Source: an uncultured Clostridium sp. | Lineage (GTDB): Bacteria; Bacillota; Clostridia; Clostridiales; Clostridiaceae | Reading direction: 5' to 3' | Length of the DNA stretch: 64,000 bases | Assembly: GCF_937920395.1 (NCBI RefSeq) | Contig: NZ_CALEVF010000038.1 | Coordinates: 1-64,000 of the forward strand | In this document: in pieces, positions 19,059 to 26,424 of the stretch | How positions within the stretch are numbered: the stretch's first letter is position 1 | How the letters are laid out: each line of letters starts with the position of its first letter | Program-made: the position numbers and the translations under genes | Notes under the pieces: generated by a model | Seen by the model: only the letters and a program-made list of their open reading frames with translations | Databases searched by the model: none | Told to the model about the DNA's origin: nothing

Positions 19059-21045
19059 ATATGAACTCCTTGAAAAAATTGGAGAGGGTGGAATGGCAAT
19101 AGTTTATAAAGCTAAGTGCCAATTACTCAACCGTTTTGTTGCTGTAAAAATACTAAAAGAAGAGTTTTCAAATAATATAGATTTTATGGAAAAATTTAGA
19201 AAGGAAGCGTTGTCTGTAGCTAGCCTTTCATCAAATAATATAGTTAACATTTACGATGTTGGAAGTGAAAGGGATATTAACTATATAGTAATGGAATATA
19301 TAAAAGGTAAGACGCTTAAAGAAATTATAGTTGAAAAAGGCAGCATGAGCACTGAATTGGTATTAGACTATGGTATGCAAATAGCAAAAGCACTTGAATG
19401 TGCTCATAAAAATAACATTATACATAGAGATATAAAACCTCATAATATTCTTGTAACTGAAGATGGAACCGTTAAGGTTACAGACTTCGGTATAGCAAAA
19501 GCGGCAAGTTCTGTTACTATAACTAATACTAGCACTGTAATGGGGTCAGCACATTATTTCTCACCAGAGCAAGCTAAAGCAAGCTTTGTAGACTGCAGAA
19601 CAGATATTTATTCATTTGGAATAGTGTTATATGAGATGGTAACAGGCAGAGTGCCTTATGATGCAGATAGTCCAGTCTCAGTAGCTTTAAAGCATATACA
19701 AGAAAAGGTTGTACCACCTAAGGAAGTTAATGATAAGGTTCCAGAAAATTTGAATAAATTAATACTAAAGGCTATAGAGAAAGAACCAATAAAGAGGTAT
19801 CAGACTGCAAAAGAAATGTATTTGGATCTTCAGAGAATACAAAGTAATAGTGATTATACTATTGCTGGTAATAACATGGATAATGAGTACACAAGAGTTA
19901 TGGCACCTGTAAATGTGGCTGACTATGAAAAAAAAGATGACGTGGCTGAAAGTCCAGAGCAAATGCCAAAAAGTGAAAATAAAAATAAAGATAAGAATAA
20001 AAATAAAAATAAAAATAAGAATAATAAAAAGACAATAATTGTGGCTTCAATAATTTTATTTATTGTTTTATTTAGTGCGTTAGGTTACATATATATGAAT
20101 AATAACTCAGATAAAAATGGTGCAACTCAAGTTGAAACTAAGATAGTAGTTCCTACAATAATAGGGCTTGATAAGGCTGCTGCAGAAAAATTAGTCCTAT
20201 CAAAGGGTTTAACTTTTGTAGTTAATAAAGAAGTAACTAGTGACGCACCAAAAGGTGAGGTTACAGCATGTTTTCCTGATGAGGGAACAAATGTAACTGC
20301 TAATTCAGAAGTAAGAGTTTATGTGAGCAAAGGTCCAGAGGGGTTCAAAATGCCTTCTGTAAAAGGACTTGATGAAAATTCAGCAAAAGCAAGCATAGAT
20401 GAAAATGGATTGGTACTTAATAACACCACAAAGGATTTCAGTGATACAGTTGCTAGTGGTAATGTAATAAGCCAAGATCCAATAGGAGACACTTTAGTTC
20501 AAAAGGGTGATAGTGTGGACTTAGTAATAAGTGAGGGACCTGAAGTTAAACTTACAAAGGTACCAAATTTATTTGGATTATCTTTAAAGGCAGCATCAAC
20601 ATCATTGCAAGGATCATATTTAACATTAGGTGATCAAAAATCAGTAATAACTACGGATGAATCGCAGGATGGTCAAATTTTCAGTCAAAGTATTCAGTCT
20701 AATACTAGTGTCCAGCAGGGCAGCTCTGTAGGAGTTAGTTATTATACCTATAAAGAACCTGCAAAAGAACAAGTTGATGTTCCAAATTTTAATGGAAAAA
20801 CTGTTAAAGATGCAAGAAATTTAGCTGCTCAATCTAAGATAACTATATCTGTATCTGGCAATGATGAAGATATAATTCAAACGCAAGATAAAGGTGCAGG
20901 AACTAAAGTTAATGTTGGAGATACTATAACTTTAACATCTAAAGCGGCAGTGCAAGATCCAATTAAAACTGATCCAACGACAAGTCCAACGACAAGTCCA
21001 AATACAAGTACAAACACAAACACAAATCATAAAACAGGTAAGTAA
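19033..21045 (+). CDS. prkC: PASTA-domain serine/threonine kinase
   Basis: 670 residues, membrane-anchored sensor kinase that binds muropeptides or lipid II outside and phosphorylates cytoplasmic targets. Kinase domain about 10-270: GEGGMA loop at 17-22, Lys39 in VAVKIL, HRDIKPHN, DFG at 151, APE-like SPEQ. A Lys/Asn low-complexity juxtamembrane segment precedes a single membrane helix at about 333-355. Outside are three clear PASTA repeats starting near 371 and a fourth, shorter one, then a Thr/Ser/Pro tail. The true start is ATG 19033, behind GAAGGAGAG within stp; an upstream ATG in frame would add 17 residues unlike the family. Confidence 0.95.
   Translation: MIGTILGSRYELLEKIGEGGMAIVYKAKCQLLNRFVAVKILKEEFSNNIDFMEKFRKEALSVASLSSNNIVNIYDVGSERDINYIVMEYIKGKTLKEIIVEKGSMSTELVLDYGMQIAKALECAHKNNIIHRDIKPHNILVTEDGTVKVTDFGIAKAASSVTITNTSTVMGSAHYFSPEQAKASFVDCRTDIYSFGIVLYEMVTGRVPYDADSPVSVALKHIQEKVVPPKEVNDKVPENLNKLILKAIEKEPIKRYQTAKEMYLDLQRIQSNSDYTIAGNNMDNEYTRVMAPVNVADYEKKDDVAESPEQMPKSENKNKDKNKNKNKNKNNKKTIIVASIILFIVLFSALGYIYMNNNSDKNGATQVETKIVVPTIIGLDKAAAEKLVLSKGLTFVVNKEVTSDAPKGEVTACFPDEGTNVTANSEVRVYVSKGPEGFKMPSVKGLDENSAKASIDENGLVLNNTTKDFSDTVASGNVISQDPIGDTLVQKGDSVDLVISEGPEVKLTKVPNLFGLSLKAASTSLQGSYLTLGDQKSVITTDESQDGQIFSQSIQSNTSVQQGSSVGVSYYTYKEPAKEQVDVPNFNGKTVKDARNLAAQSKITISVSGNDEDIIQTQDKGAGTKVNVGDTITLTSKAAVQDPIKTDPTTSPTTSPNTSTNTNTNHKTGK
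19975..20030 (+). repeat. Low-complexity AAAAAT/AAAAAG repeat inside prkC
   Basis: About nine degenerate 6-bp units encode alternating Lys-Asn before the membrane helix of PrkC. Such a tract is prone to length change by slippage in 6-bp, frame-preserving steps. Confidence 0.75.
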
Positions 21046-21081
21046 AAGAATATAAAATTAAAGGTAAATGGTGGAGGATAT

Positions 21082-21951
21082 ATGCAGGGAGTAATCACAA
21101 AGGGTATAGGTGGATTATATTTTGTAAAAGTTAAAGATAGGGTAATAGAATGTAAGGCAAGAGGAAAGTTCAGGTACACTGGACTTTCTCCTGTTATTGG
21201 TGATAAAGTAGAAATAATTCTTGAGACAGATGAAACTAAGGGTGTAATTGAAAAGATTTTCCCAAGAGATACAGAGATGATACGACCAGTAGTTGCTAAT
21301 GTTACTCAAGCATTTGTAGTTTTTGCATTTAAAAAACCTGATTTAAATATGGAACTTCTTAATAAATTTTTAGTTCTTTGTGAGCATTATACACTAAAAA
21401 TAGTTCTTTGCTTAAATAAGTTGGATTTAGTTGAGAAAGTTGATGAGGAGCTTATAAAAGAATTAAAAAGTGTTGGATGTGATATTGTATTTTTAAAAGC
21501 AAAAGAAGGCGAGGGCCTTGACGCTCTAAGGGAGAAAATAAAAAATAATATATCTGTTTTTTGTGGACCGTCTGGAGTCGGAAAGTCAACTATACTTAAT
21601 AATATACTTGGAAGAGAAGCTATGAAAACTGGAGACATAAGTAAAAAATCTCAAAAGGGTAAACACACCACACGTCATAGTGAACTTATTGAATATGAAG
21701 AAGGCTTTCTACTCGATACTCCAGGTTTTTCATCATTAAGTTTAGATTTTATAGAGAAAGAGCAATTACAGTATTGTTTCCCAGAATTTGAAAAATACAG
21801 ATATGAATGTAGGTTTTCTAATTGTATGCATTACAAGGAACCTAATTGTGGAGTTAAGGAAGCTGTAGAGGCTAACGAAGTATACAAGGACAGATATAAA
21901 TTTTATGTAAAAACACTAGAAGAAATTATTGCTAGGGGGAATAGGAAATGA
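21082..21951 (+). CDS. rsgA: Ribosome small-subunit biogenesis GTPase RsgA
   Basis: 289 residues. Circularly permuted GTPase that checks late 30S maturation. N-terminal OB fold (about 1-65), then the G4 motif NKLD at 112-115 before the P-loop GPSGVGKST at 162-170 and the G3 motif DTPGFSSL; C-terminal zinc knuckle CRFSNCMHYKEPNC. In the conserved place after prkC; ends overlapping rpe by 4 nt. Confidence 0.95.
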   Translation: MQGVITKGIGGLYFVKVKDRVIECKARGKFRYTGLSPVIGDKVEIILETDETKGVIEKIFPRDTEMIRPVVANVTQAFVVFAFKKPDLNMELLNKFLVLCEHYTLKIVLCLNKLDLVEKVDEELIKELKSVGCDIVFLKAKEGEGLDALREKIKNNISVFCGPSGVGKSTILNNILGREAMKTGDISKKSQKGKHTTRHSELIEYEEGFLLDTPGFSSLSLDFIEKEQLQYCFPEFEKYRYECRFSNCMHYKEPNCGVKEAVEANEVYKDRYKFYVKTLEEIIARGNRK

Positions 21952-22598
21952 TAAAAATAGCACCATCAATACTGTCAGCTGATTTTTCAAGGTTAGGAGA
22001 ACACATTAAGCAATTAGATGCATATGGTGCGGATATGATTCATATTGATGTAATGGATGGTATGTTCGTACCTAACATTTCTTTTGGTACTCCAATAATT
22101 AAGAGTATCAGAAAACTAACAAGGCTTCCATTTGACGTACATCTTATGATAGAAGAACCATCTAGATATGTAGAAGAATTTGTAAATGCAGGAGCTGATA
22201 TAATAACCATTCATTATGAAACCGATAGGCATATTGATAGGACTATTAATTATATAAAAAGTTTTGGGGTTAAAGTAGGAGTTGCATTAAATCCTGCAAC
22301 TCCTGTAGCTTTATTAAAGTATTTGATAAGTAATGTTGACATGGTACTTATTATGACAGTAAACCCGGGATTTGGAGGACAAAAATTTATTGAATACTGC
22401 TCAGATAAAGTTAAAGAAGTTAGAGCTCTTGCAGATATTTATAATAAAGATATTATGATTCAAGTAGATGGTGGAATTGATGAATCTAATGTTCATGATG
22501 TTGTGAATAGTGGGGCTAATGTAATTGTAGCTGGGTCAGCTGTATTTAGAAATGATGAGATTGAAAAAAATATAAAAAAATTAAAAGCTGGAATTTGA
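21948..22598 (+). CDS. rpe: Ribulose-phosphate 3-epimerase
   Basis: 216 residues, TIM-barrel enzyme interconverting ribulose-5-P and xylulose-5-P in the pentose phosphate pathway. Motifs: IAPSILSADFSRL, HIDVMDGMFVPNISFG, HLMIEEPSRY, MTVNPGFGGQKFI and IQVDGGID with the catalytic aspartates. Start ATG overlaps the rsgA stop (ATGA), with GGGGGAATAGG upstream. Confidence 0.95.
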   Translation: MIKIAPSILSADFSRLGEHIKQLDAYGADMIHIDVMDGMFVPNISFGTPIIKSIRKLTRLPFDVHLMIEEPSRYVEEFVNAGADIITIHYETDRHIDRTINYIKSFGVKVGVALNPATPVALLKYLISNVDMVLIMTVNPGFGGQKFIEYCSDKVKEVRALADIYNKDIMIQVDGGIDESNVHDVVNSGANVIVAGSAVFRNDEIEKNIKKLKAGI

Positions 22599-22639
22599 TA
22601 ATGATTATATAATTAACAGCTTCGAAGGTGATGAGTGAT

Positions 22640-23275
22640 ATGAAGGTTGTAATAATATCAGGAGGGGCGCCTCCCTCAAAGGAATTACTTACAAAAGAAA
22701 TTACAAAGGATACATTTTTAATTGGAGCTGACAGTGGTGCAAATTGTTTGTATCAATATAATATTAAGCCTGATTTACTTGTAGGAGATTTTGATAGCAT
22801 AGATGAAGACATATTAGATTATTACAAAAAAAATAATTTTTCTACAGAGATTTATCCGACCGAAAAGGATTTTACTGATACTGAAATTGCAGTTAGAAAG
22901 GCTATAGGCATGAAGCCAAGTGAAATAGTCCTTTTAGGATGCACTGGTAGTAGAGTTGATCATATGCTTGGAAATATTGGAATGCTTAAGATTTGTTTGG
23001 AAAATAGTGTAAATTCTTTTATTAAAGATGAAAATAATGTTATTATGTTAACTAATGATTCAACAGTATTAAATGGAATCATAGGTGAAATATTTTCAGT
23101 ACAATCTTATGGTGATGAAATAATTGGATTAACAATTGAAGGTGCTAAATATCCATTACATAATTATAATTTAAAGATTGGTGAGAGCATAACTATTTCA
23201 AATGAGTTTACATGCCCTCAAGTTAAACTTAAATTTAAATCTGGAACTTTGATGATATTATTATCAAAAGATTAA
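22640..23275 (+). CDS. thiN: Thiamine pyrophosphokinase
   Basis: 211 residues. Converts thiamine to thiamine diphosphate. GADSGANCLYQYNIKPDLLVGDFDSID and the TDTEIA stretch with GCTGSRVDHML are typical. I placed the start at ATG 22640 because AAGGTGATG (from 22626) gives correct spacing and the family begins MKVVIISGG; a GTG and an ATG lie 4 and 3 codons upstream. Last gene of the rsgA-rpe-thiN run before a terminator. Confidence 0.92.
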   Translation: MKVVIISGGAPPSKELLTKEITKDTFLIGADSGANCLYQYNIKPDLLVGDFDSIDEDILDYYKKNNFSTEIYPTEKDFTDTEIAVRKAIGMKPSEIVLLGCTGSRVDHMLGNIGMLKICLENSVNSFIKDENNVIMLTNDSTVLNGIIGEIFSVQSYGDEIIGLTIEGAKYPLHNYNLKIGESITISNEFTCPQVKLKFKSGTLMILLSKD

Positions 23276-23283
23276 TATTCATA

Positions 23284-23331
23284 TAAAAAACTATTTTTTC
23301 ATTGATTAATTCAATAAAAAAATAGTTTTTT
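23284..23331 (+). terminator. Intrinsic terminator after thiN
   Basis: Arms near AAAAAACTATTTTTTCATTGA and its complement around TTAAT, followed by TATTTTTGT. AT-rich but long, just beyond the thiN stop. Confidence 0.75.
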
Positions 23332-23399
23332 ATTTTTGTAAACATTATTAAAAGTAAATCATATAATATTATTGGAATACTTTGAGAGGAGAATAACTT

Positions 23400-23570
23400 A
23401 TGAAAAGGTGGTTTAGGTGTTTACAAAGGCAACTTGGAGTAATCATTGCATGTTTAGGAATAGGAATTTTAATAGTAGTAATAGTTCCATTTTGGTGGTG
23501 GATAATTGTCGTGGGAGGAGGAATCGTTTATATTGGGTTTAATATAATGGATCATAACGATCATTGTTAG
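23400..23570 (+). CDS. Small Trp-rich membrane protein, hypothetical (56 aa)
   Basis: A short reading frame starting ATG 23400 and ending TAG 23568-23570, with GAGAGGAG 8 nt upstream. The basic N-terminus (MKRWFRCLQRQ) is followed by two hydrophobic stretches (IIACLGIGILIVVIVP and WWWIIVVGGGIVYIGFN) separated by a Pro-Phe-Trp-Trp-Trp turn, ending in DHNDHC. It lies after a terminator and just before spoVM, so it may share a sporulation promoter with spoVM; this is inference. No family recognised, though small hydrophobic genes are common in this intergenic spot. Confidence 0.65.
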   Translation: MKRWFRCLQRQLGVIIACLGIGILIVVIVPFWWWIIVVGGGIVYIGFNIMDHNDHC

Positions 23571-23682
23571 TGACATTTAGACTATAGGGGTAGTATTTAA
23601 ATAAATTAATAAAGTCTAGTTCATTTAATTTATAAAAAATTACAATTGAAGATTCTATATATTATGTTTGGGGGGTAAGAAA

Positions 23683-23751
23683 ATGAGAATTGTAGCTATT
23701 AAATTACCGAGATTTATGTCCCGAATAATCAAATTCTTTTTAAAAAAATAA
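23683..23751 (+). CDS. spoVM: Stage V sporulation protein M, 22 aa
   Basis: A 22-codon gene: ATG 23683, TAA 23749-23751, ribosome site GGGGGTAAG 5 nt upstream. The peptide begins MRIVAIKLPRFMSRIIKFF and ends in lysines. Bacillus SpoVM is a 26-residue amphipathic helix that recognises membrane curvature on the forespore and anchors the SpoIVA coat basement; its IKLPKF core with Pro9 is matched here exactly in place (I6-K7-L8-P9-x-F11), as are Ile15 and a basic residue at 17. The genomic position, between thiN and rpmB, is that of spoVM in Bacillus. Sporulation-specific control is inferred, no promoter assigned. Confidence 0.85.
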   Translation: MRIVAIKLPRFMSRIIKFFLKK

Positions 23752-23792
23752 CATAGAAGAGTTAAAATTAAGTTCTGGAATTGAATTTTGAT

Positions 23793-23915
23793 AAAAATGC
23801 AATCTTAAAATTGTATTTAAATAAAAAATACAGCTTTAGAGTTGTATTTAAATAAAAAAATACAACTTTATAAGTTGCATTTAAATAAAAAATGCAGCTG
23901 AAAAGCTGCATTCTT
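23793..23915. repeat. Four tandem hairpin units between spoVM and rpmB
   Basis: Four consecutive 28-33-bp units (about 23793-23820, 23823-23849, 23854-23882, 23887-23915), each A-run, stem, T-run, joined by TTTAAATAAAA-type linkers. Stems include ATGCAAT/ATTGTAT, ATACAGC/GTTGTAT, AATACAACT/AAGTTGCATT and AATGCAGCT/AGCTGCATT. The fourth, strongest, is placed to terminate rpmB on the - strand; being A-flanked on one side and T-flanked on the other, each could act in both directions. Confidence 0.75.
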
Positions 23916-23924
23916 ATTTCTTAA

Positions 23925-24116
23925 TTATATAGCACGTTGTACTTTACCTGAACGAAGACATCTAGTACATACATGTATAGATTTAGGCGTTCCGCTAACT
24001 ATAGCTTTAACTTTTTGAATATTTGGAGCCCATTTTCTTTTTGATTCACGGTGTGAGTGACTATATTGGCTACCTGAAACAACACCTTTATCGCATATAT
24101 CGCATTTTCTTGACAA
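23925..24116 (-). CDS. rpmB: 50S ribosomal protein L28
   Basis: 63 residues, MSRKCDICDKGVVSGSQYSHSHR, then KRKWAPNIQKVKA, with four cysteines in two CxxC pairs (CDIC, CTRC) forming the zinc ribbon of C+ type L28. I use TTG at 24114-24116 as start: AAGGAGG on the - strand lies 8 nt upstream of it, and this gives the family length and N-terminus; the upstream GTG (24125) would overlap the ribosome site itself. Encoded opposite to its neighbours, as in Bacillus. Confidence 0.93.
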   Translation of the reverse strand: MSRKCDICDKGVVSGSQYSHSHRESKRKWAPNIQKVKAIVSGTPKSIHVCTRCLRSGKVQRAI

Positions 24117-24173
24117 TGAAAACACCTCCTTAAGACTATGAAGAAAAAATTCTTCTCAATTGAAACACGCATT

Positions 24174-24203
24174 ATTGTAACATAGATACCACTACTCTTG
24201 CAA
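24174..24203 (-). promoter_or_regulatory. Candidate promoter of rpmB (- strand)
   Basis: On the - strand TTGCAA (24203-24198), 18-bp spacer, TACAAT (24179-24174) preceded by TGT, resembling an extended -10. About 60 nt before the TTG start. Confidence 0.55.
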
Positions 24204-24252
24204 GTTAAAAACAAATTAATTACTAAGGATAGTAATTATAAAATTAATTTTG

Positions 24253-24281
24253 TTGAATAAATTAGTGATATAATATAATAT
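24253..24281 (+). promoter_or_regulatory. Candidate promoter of asp23-fakA
   Basis: TTGAAT (24253-24258) and TAATAT (24276-24281) with 17-bp spacing; the area is a run of overlapping TATAAT-like hexamers, so the exact -10 is uncertain. Divergent from the rpmB promoter. Confidence 0.5.
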
Positions 24282-24312
24282 AATCTATATAGCTTTATAA
24301 GGAGGAATTACA

Positions 24313-24663
24313 ATGAAAGGTAACATTACAAACGAGAATGGTATTATATATTATTCAGAAGAAGCGTTAGCTAATATAGTTGGCATTTCTACAACGGAGT
24401 GTTATGGAGTTGTCGGCATGGCACTTAAAAATGCTACGGATGGATTTTGGCAACTAATTAAAAGTGATGGTTTAAATAAAGGAGTTAAAATTAATTCTAA
24501 AGAAAACAAACTATTTATCGAATTATATATAATTGTTGAATATGGTACAAAAATTTCAATAATAGCAAATAATATAATTCAGAAAATAAGATATAACGTT
24601 GAAAATTATACAGGACTAAAAGTTGCAGAAATAACAGTAAACGTACAAGGTGTAAGGGTTTAA
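24313..24663 (+). CDS. Asp23/Gls24 family envelope-stress protein (YloU)
   Basis: 116 residues, with GIIYYSEEALANIVGISTTECYGVVGM at the N-terminus and LFIELYIIVEYGTKISIIANNIIQKI, ending VAEITVNVQGVRV, the Asp23 fold. Linked to cell-envelope homeostasis in Gram-positives. AAGGAGG 7 nt before the ATG. It immediately precedes fakA, the conserved yloU-yloV pair, and is probably co-transcribed. Confidence 0.92.
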   Translation: MKGNITNENGIIYYSEEALANIVGISTTECYGVVGMALKNATDGFWQLIKSDGLNKGVKINSKENKLFIELYIIVEYGTKISIIANNIIQKIRYNVENYTGLKVAEITVNVQGVRV

Positions 24664-24676
24664 GGGGGTATGGAAA

Positions 24677-26335
24677 GTGGAATGCTTAAAGATTAATGGA
24701 CAACATTTCCGAAACATGGTAATTAATGCATCAAATAGATTAGAAGATGAGAAAGAATACGTAAATTCACTAAATGTATTTCCAGTTCCAGATGGAGATA
24801 CAGGTACTAATATGTCAATGACATTTAAAGCTGCAGTGAAAGAAATCGAGAATATACAAACTGAATCTATTTCTGAGATAGCTAAAATATTAGCTAGAGG
24901 TGCACTTATGGGTGCAAGAGGTAATTCGGGAGTAATATTATCACAAATATTTAGAGGCATTGCAAAGGGGCTAGAAGGCTTAACAGAAGCTACATCTGAA
25001 GAATTTGCTAAAAGTATTTTGGAAGGCGCTAAGTTTGCATATAAAGCTGTTATGAGACCTACTGAAGGAACTATTTTAACTATTATTAAGACTGCTGGTG
25101 AAACTGCAGTTAATAGTGGAGCTACTGATGTTGTAGAACTTATGAATGAGGTTTGTGAGCATAGTGAAATAATGCTAAATAAAACTCCGGATATGCTTGC
25201 AGCATTAAAAGAAGCAAAAGTTGTAGATGCAGGTGGTATGGGGCTTCTCATATTGTTTAAAGGGATGAGGGAAGCTGTAAGTAATAATATTGAGGCTAAA
25301 ATTTACAATACAAACAAACAAAGCATTAAAAAAGAAACTGTTGTATCTGCAGCAGGAGAAGCTCCTGAAGAAATAAAATTTGGATATTGTACTGAATTAT
25401 TAGTTATAGCTAGGGATGTTGATATAAATAAACTAAAAGAGTATTTAGAAAAGATTGGAGACTCAATGGTCGTAGTTTCACAAGATGAGTTTCTAAAAAT
25501 TCACATACACACAAATGATCCAGGACTTGTGCTTTCTAAAGCAGTAACACTAGGGGAACTCTCTAAGGTTAAAATTGAAAATATGAGAGATCAACATAGA
25601 AACTTATTAGGAATAATTGATGATAAAGTAGAAAAATCATTAGGAAAAGATATAACAAATGCAAATGTAATAGAAAATAAAAAATATGGATTTATATCTG
25701 TTGCACTTGGAGAAGGAATTAAAAATATTTTTGAGGATTTAGGTGTGGATGTTGTAATAGAAGGCGGACAAACTATGAATCCCAGTATACAAGATATAAT
25801 AGATAGTATAAGTAAAATTAATGCTGAAAATATATTTGTATTACCTAATAATAAGAACATACTTATGGCAGCACTTCAAGCGGCCGAACTGTCAGATAAA
25901 AATATAGTGGTAATTCCATCTAAAACTATTCCACAGGGAATAACTGCAGTAACAATGTTTAATGAAGAGCTTAGTGTAGAGGAAAACGAGAAAAAATTGA
26001 AAGAAGCAATAAAAAATGTAGCTACTGCTTCTGTAACATATGCAGTTAAGGATACTGAATCTGATGGAAAGATAATAAAACAGGGAAATGTTTTAGGATT
26101 AGTGGAGCAAAAAATTTGCGAGGTTGGAACTGATATTTATAAAGTCTGTGCTGATATTATTGAAAGTATGGTAAATGATAGTAGTGAACTTATCACAATC
26201 TTTTATGGAGAAGATTGTGTTGTAAGCGAAGTAGAAAAGCTTGTTTCTGAGTTAGAACATAAATATCCGAATTTAGACATTCAGCAATATAATGGGAAAC
26301 AACCACTATATTATTTTATTGCTTCAGTTGAATAA
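24677..26335 (+). CDS. fakA: Fatty-acid kinase catalytic subunit FakA / DAK2 domain protein (YloV)
   Basis: 552 residues. With a FakB (DegV-family) partner it phosphorylates fatty acids for phospholipid synthesis. N-terminal DhaL kinase domain (about 1-200) with LNVFPVPDGDTGTNMSMTF and RGALMGARGNSGVILSQIFRG nucleotide/Mg motifs and VDAGGMGLL; a middle YCTELLVIARD domain, then a DegV-like C-terminal half with EGGQTMNPS and VLPNNKNI. Start GTG 24677 behind AAGGGGGT. No fakB is adjacent; plsX at 35.4 kb acts in the same route. Confidence 0.92.
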   Translation: MECLKINGQHFRNMVINASNRLEDEKEYVNSLNVFPVPDGDTGTNMSMTFKAAVKEIENIQTESISEIAKILARGALMGARGNSGVILSQIFRGIAKGLEGLTEATSEEFAKSILEGAKFAYKAVMRPTEGTILTIIKTAGETAVNSGATDVVELMNEVCEHSEIMLNKTPDMLAALKEAKVVDAGGMGLLILFKGMREAVSNNIEAKIYNTNKQSIKKETVVSAAGEAPEEIKFGYCTELLVIARDVDINKLKEYLEKIGDSMVVVSQDEFLKIHIHTNDPGLVLSKAVTLGELSKVKIENMRDQHRNLLGIIDDKVEKSLGKDITNANVIENKKYGFISVALGEGIKNIFEDLGVDVVIEGGQTMNPSIQDIIDSISKINAENIFVLPNNKNILMAALQAAELSDKNIVVIPSKTIPQGITAVTMFNEELSVEENEKKLKEAIKNVATASVTYAVKDTESDGKIIKQGNVLGLVEQKICEVGTDIYKVCADIIESMVNDSSELITIFYGEDCVVSEVEKLVSELEHKYPNLDIQQYNGKQPLYYFIASVE

Positions 26336-26353
26336 AAGCCCTCGGGCTTTTTT
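26334..26353 (+). terminator. Intrinsic terminator after fakA
   Basis: AAAAGCC, loop CTCG, GGCTTTT, then TTTTTC, starting at the fakA stop codon. Confidence 0.9.
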
Positions 26354-26424
26354 TCATGTATATTAAGCTGCGAGAAACGAAATAAATAGTACTATTAATA
26401 AAATATATTTCCGGGGTGATATTT

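Noticed and set aside
23793..23915. CRISPR array
   Set aside because: The units have no constant repeat with unique spacers; they are hairpins with A/T flanks, and no cas gene is near.
24616..25251. 211-codon open frame on the - strand
   Set aside because: Fully antisense to the start of fakA; Ala/Ser/Pro/Ile-rich composition typical of a complementary-strand shadow.
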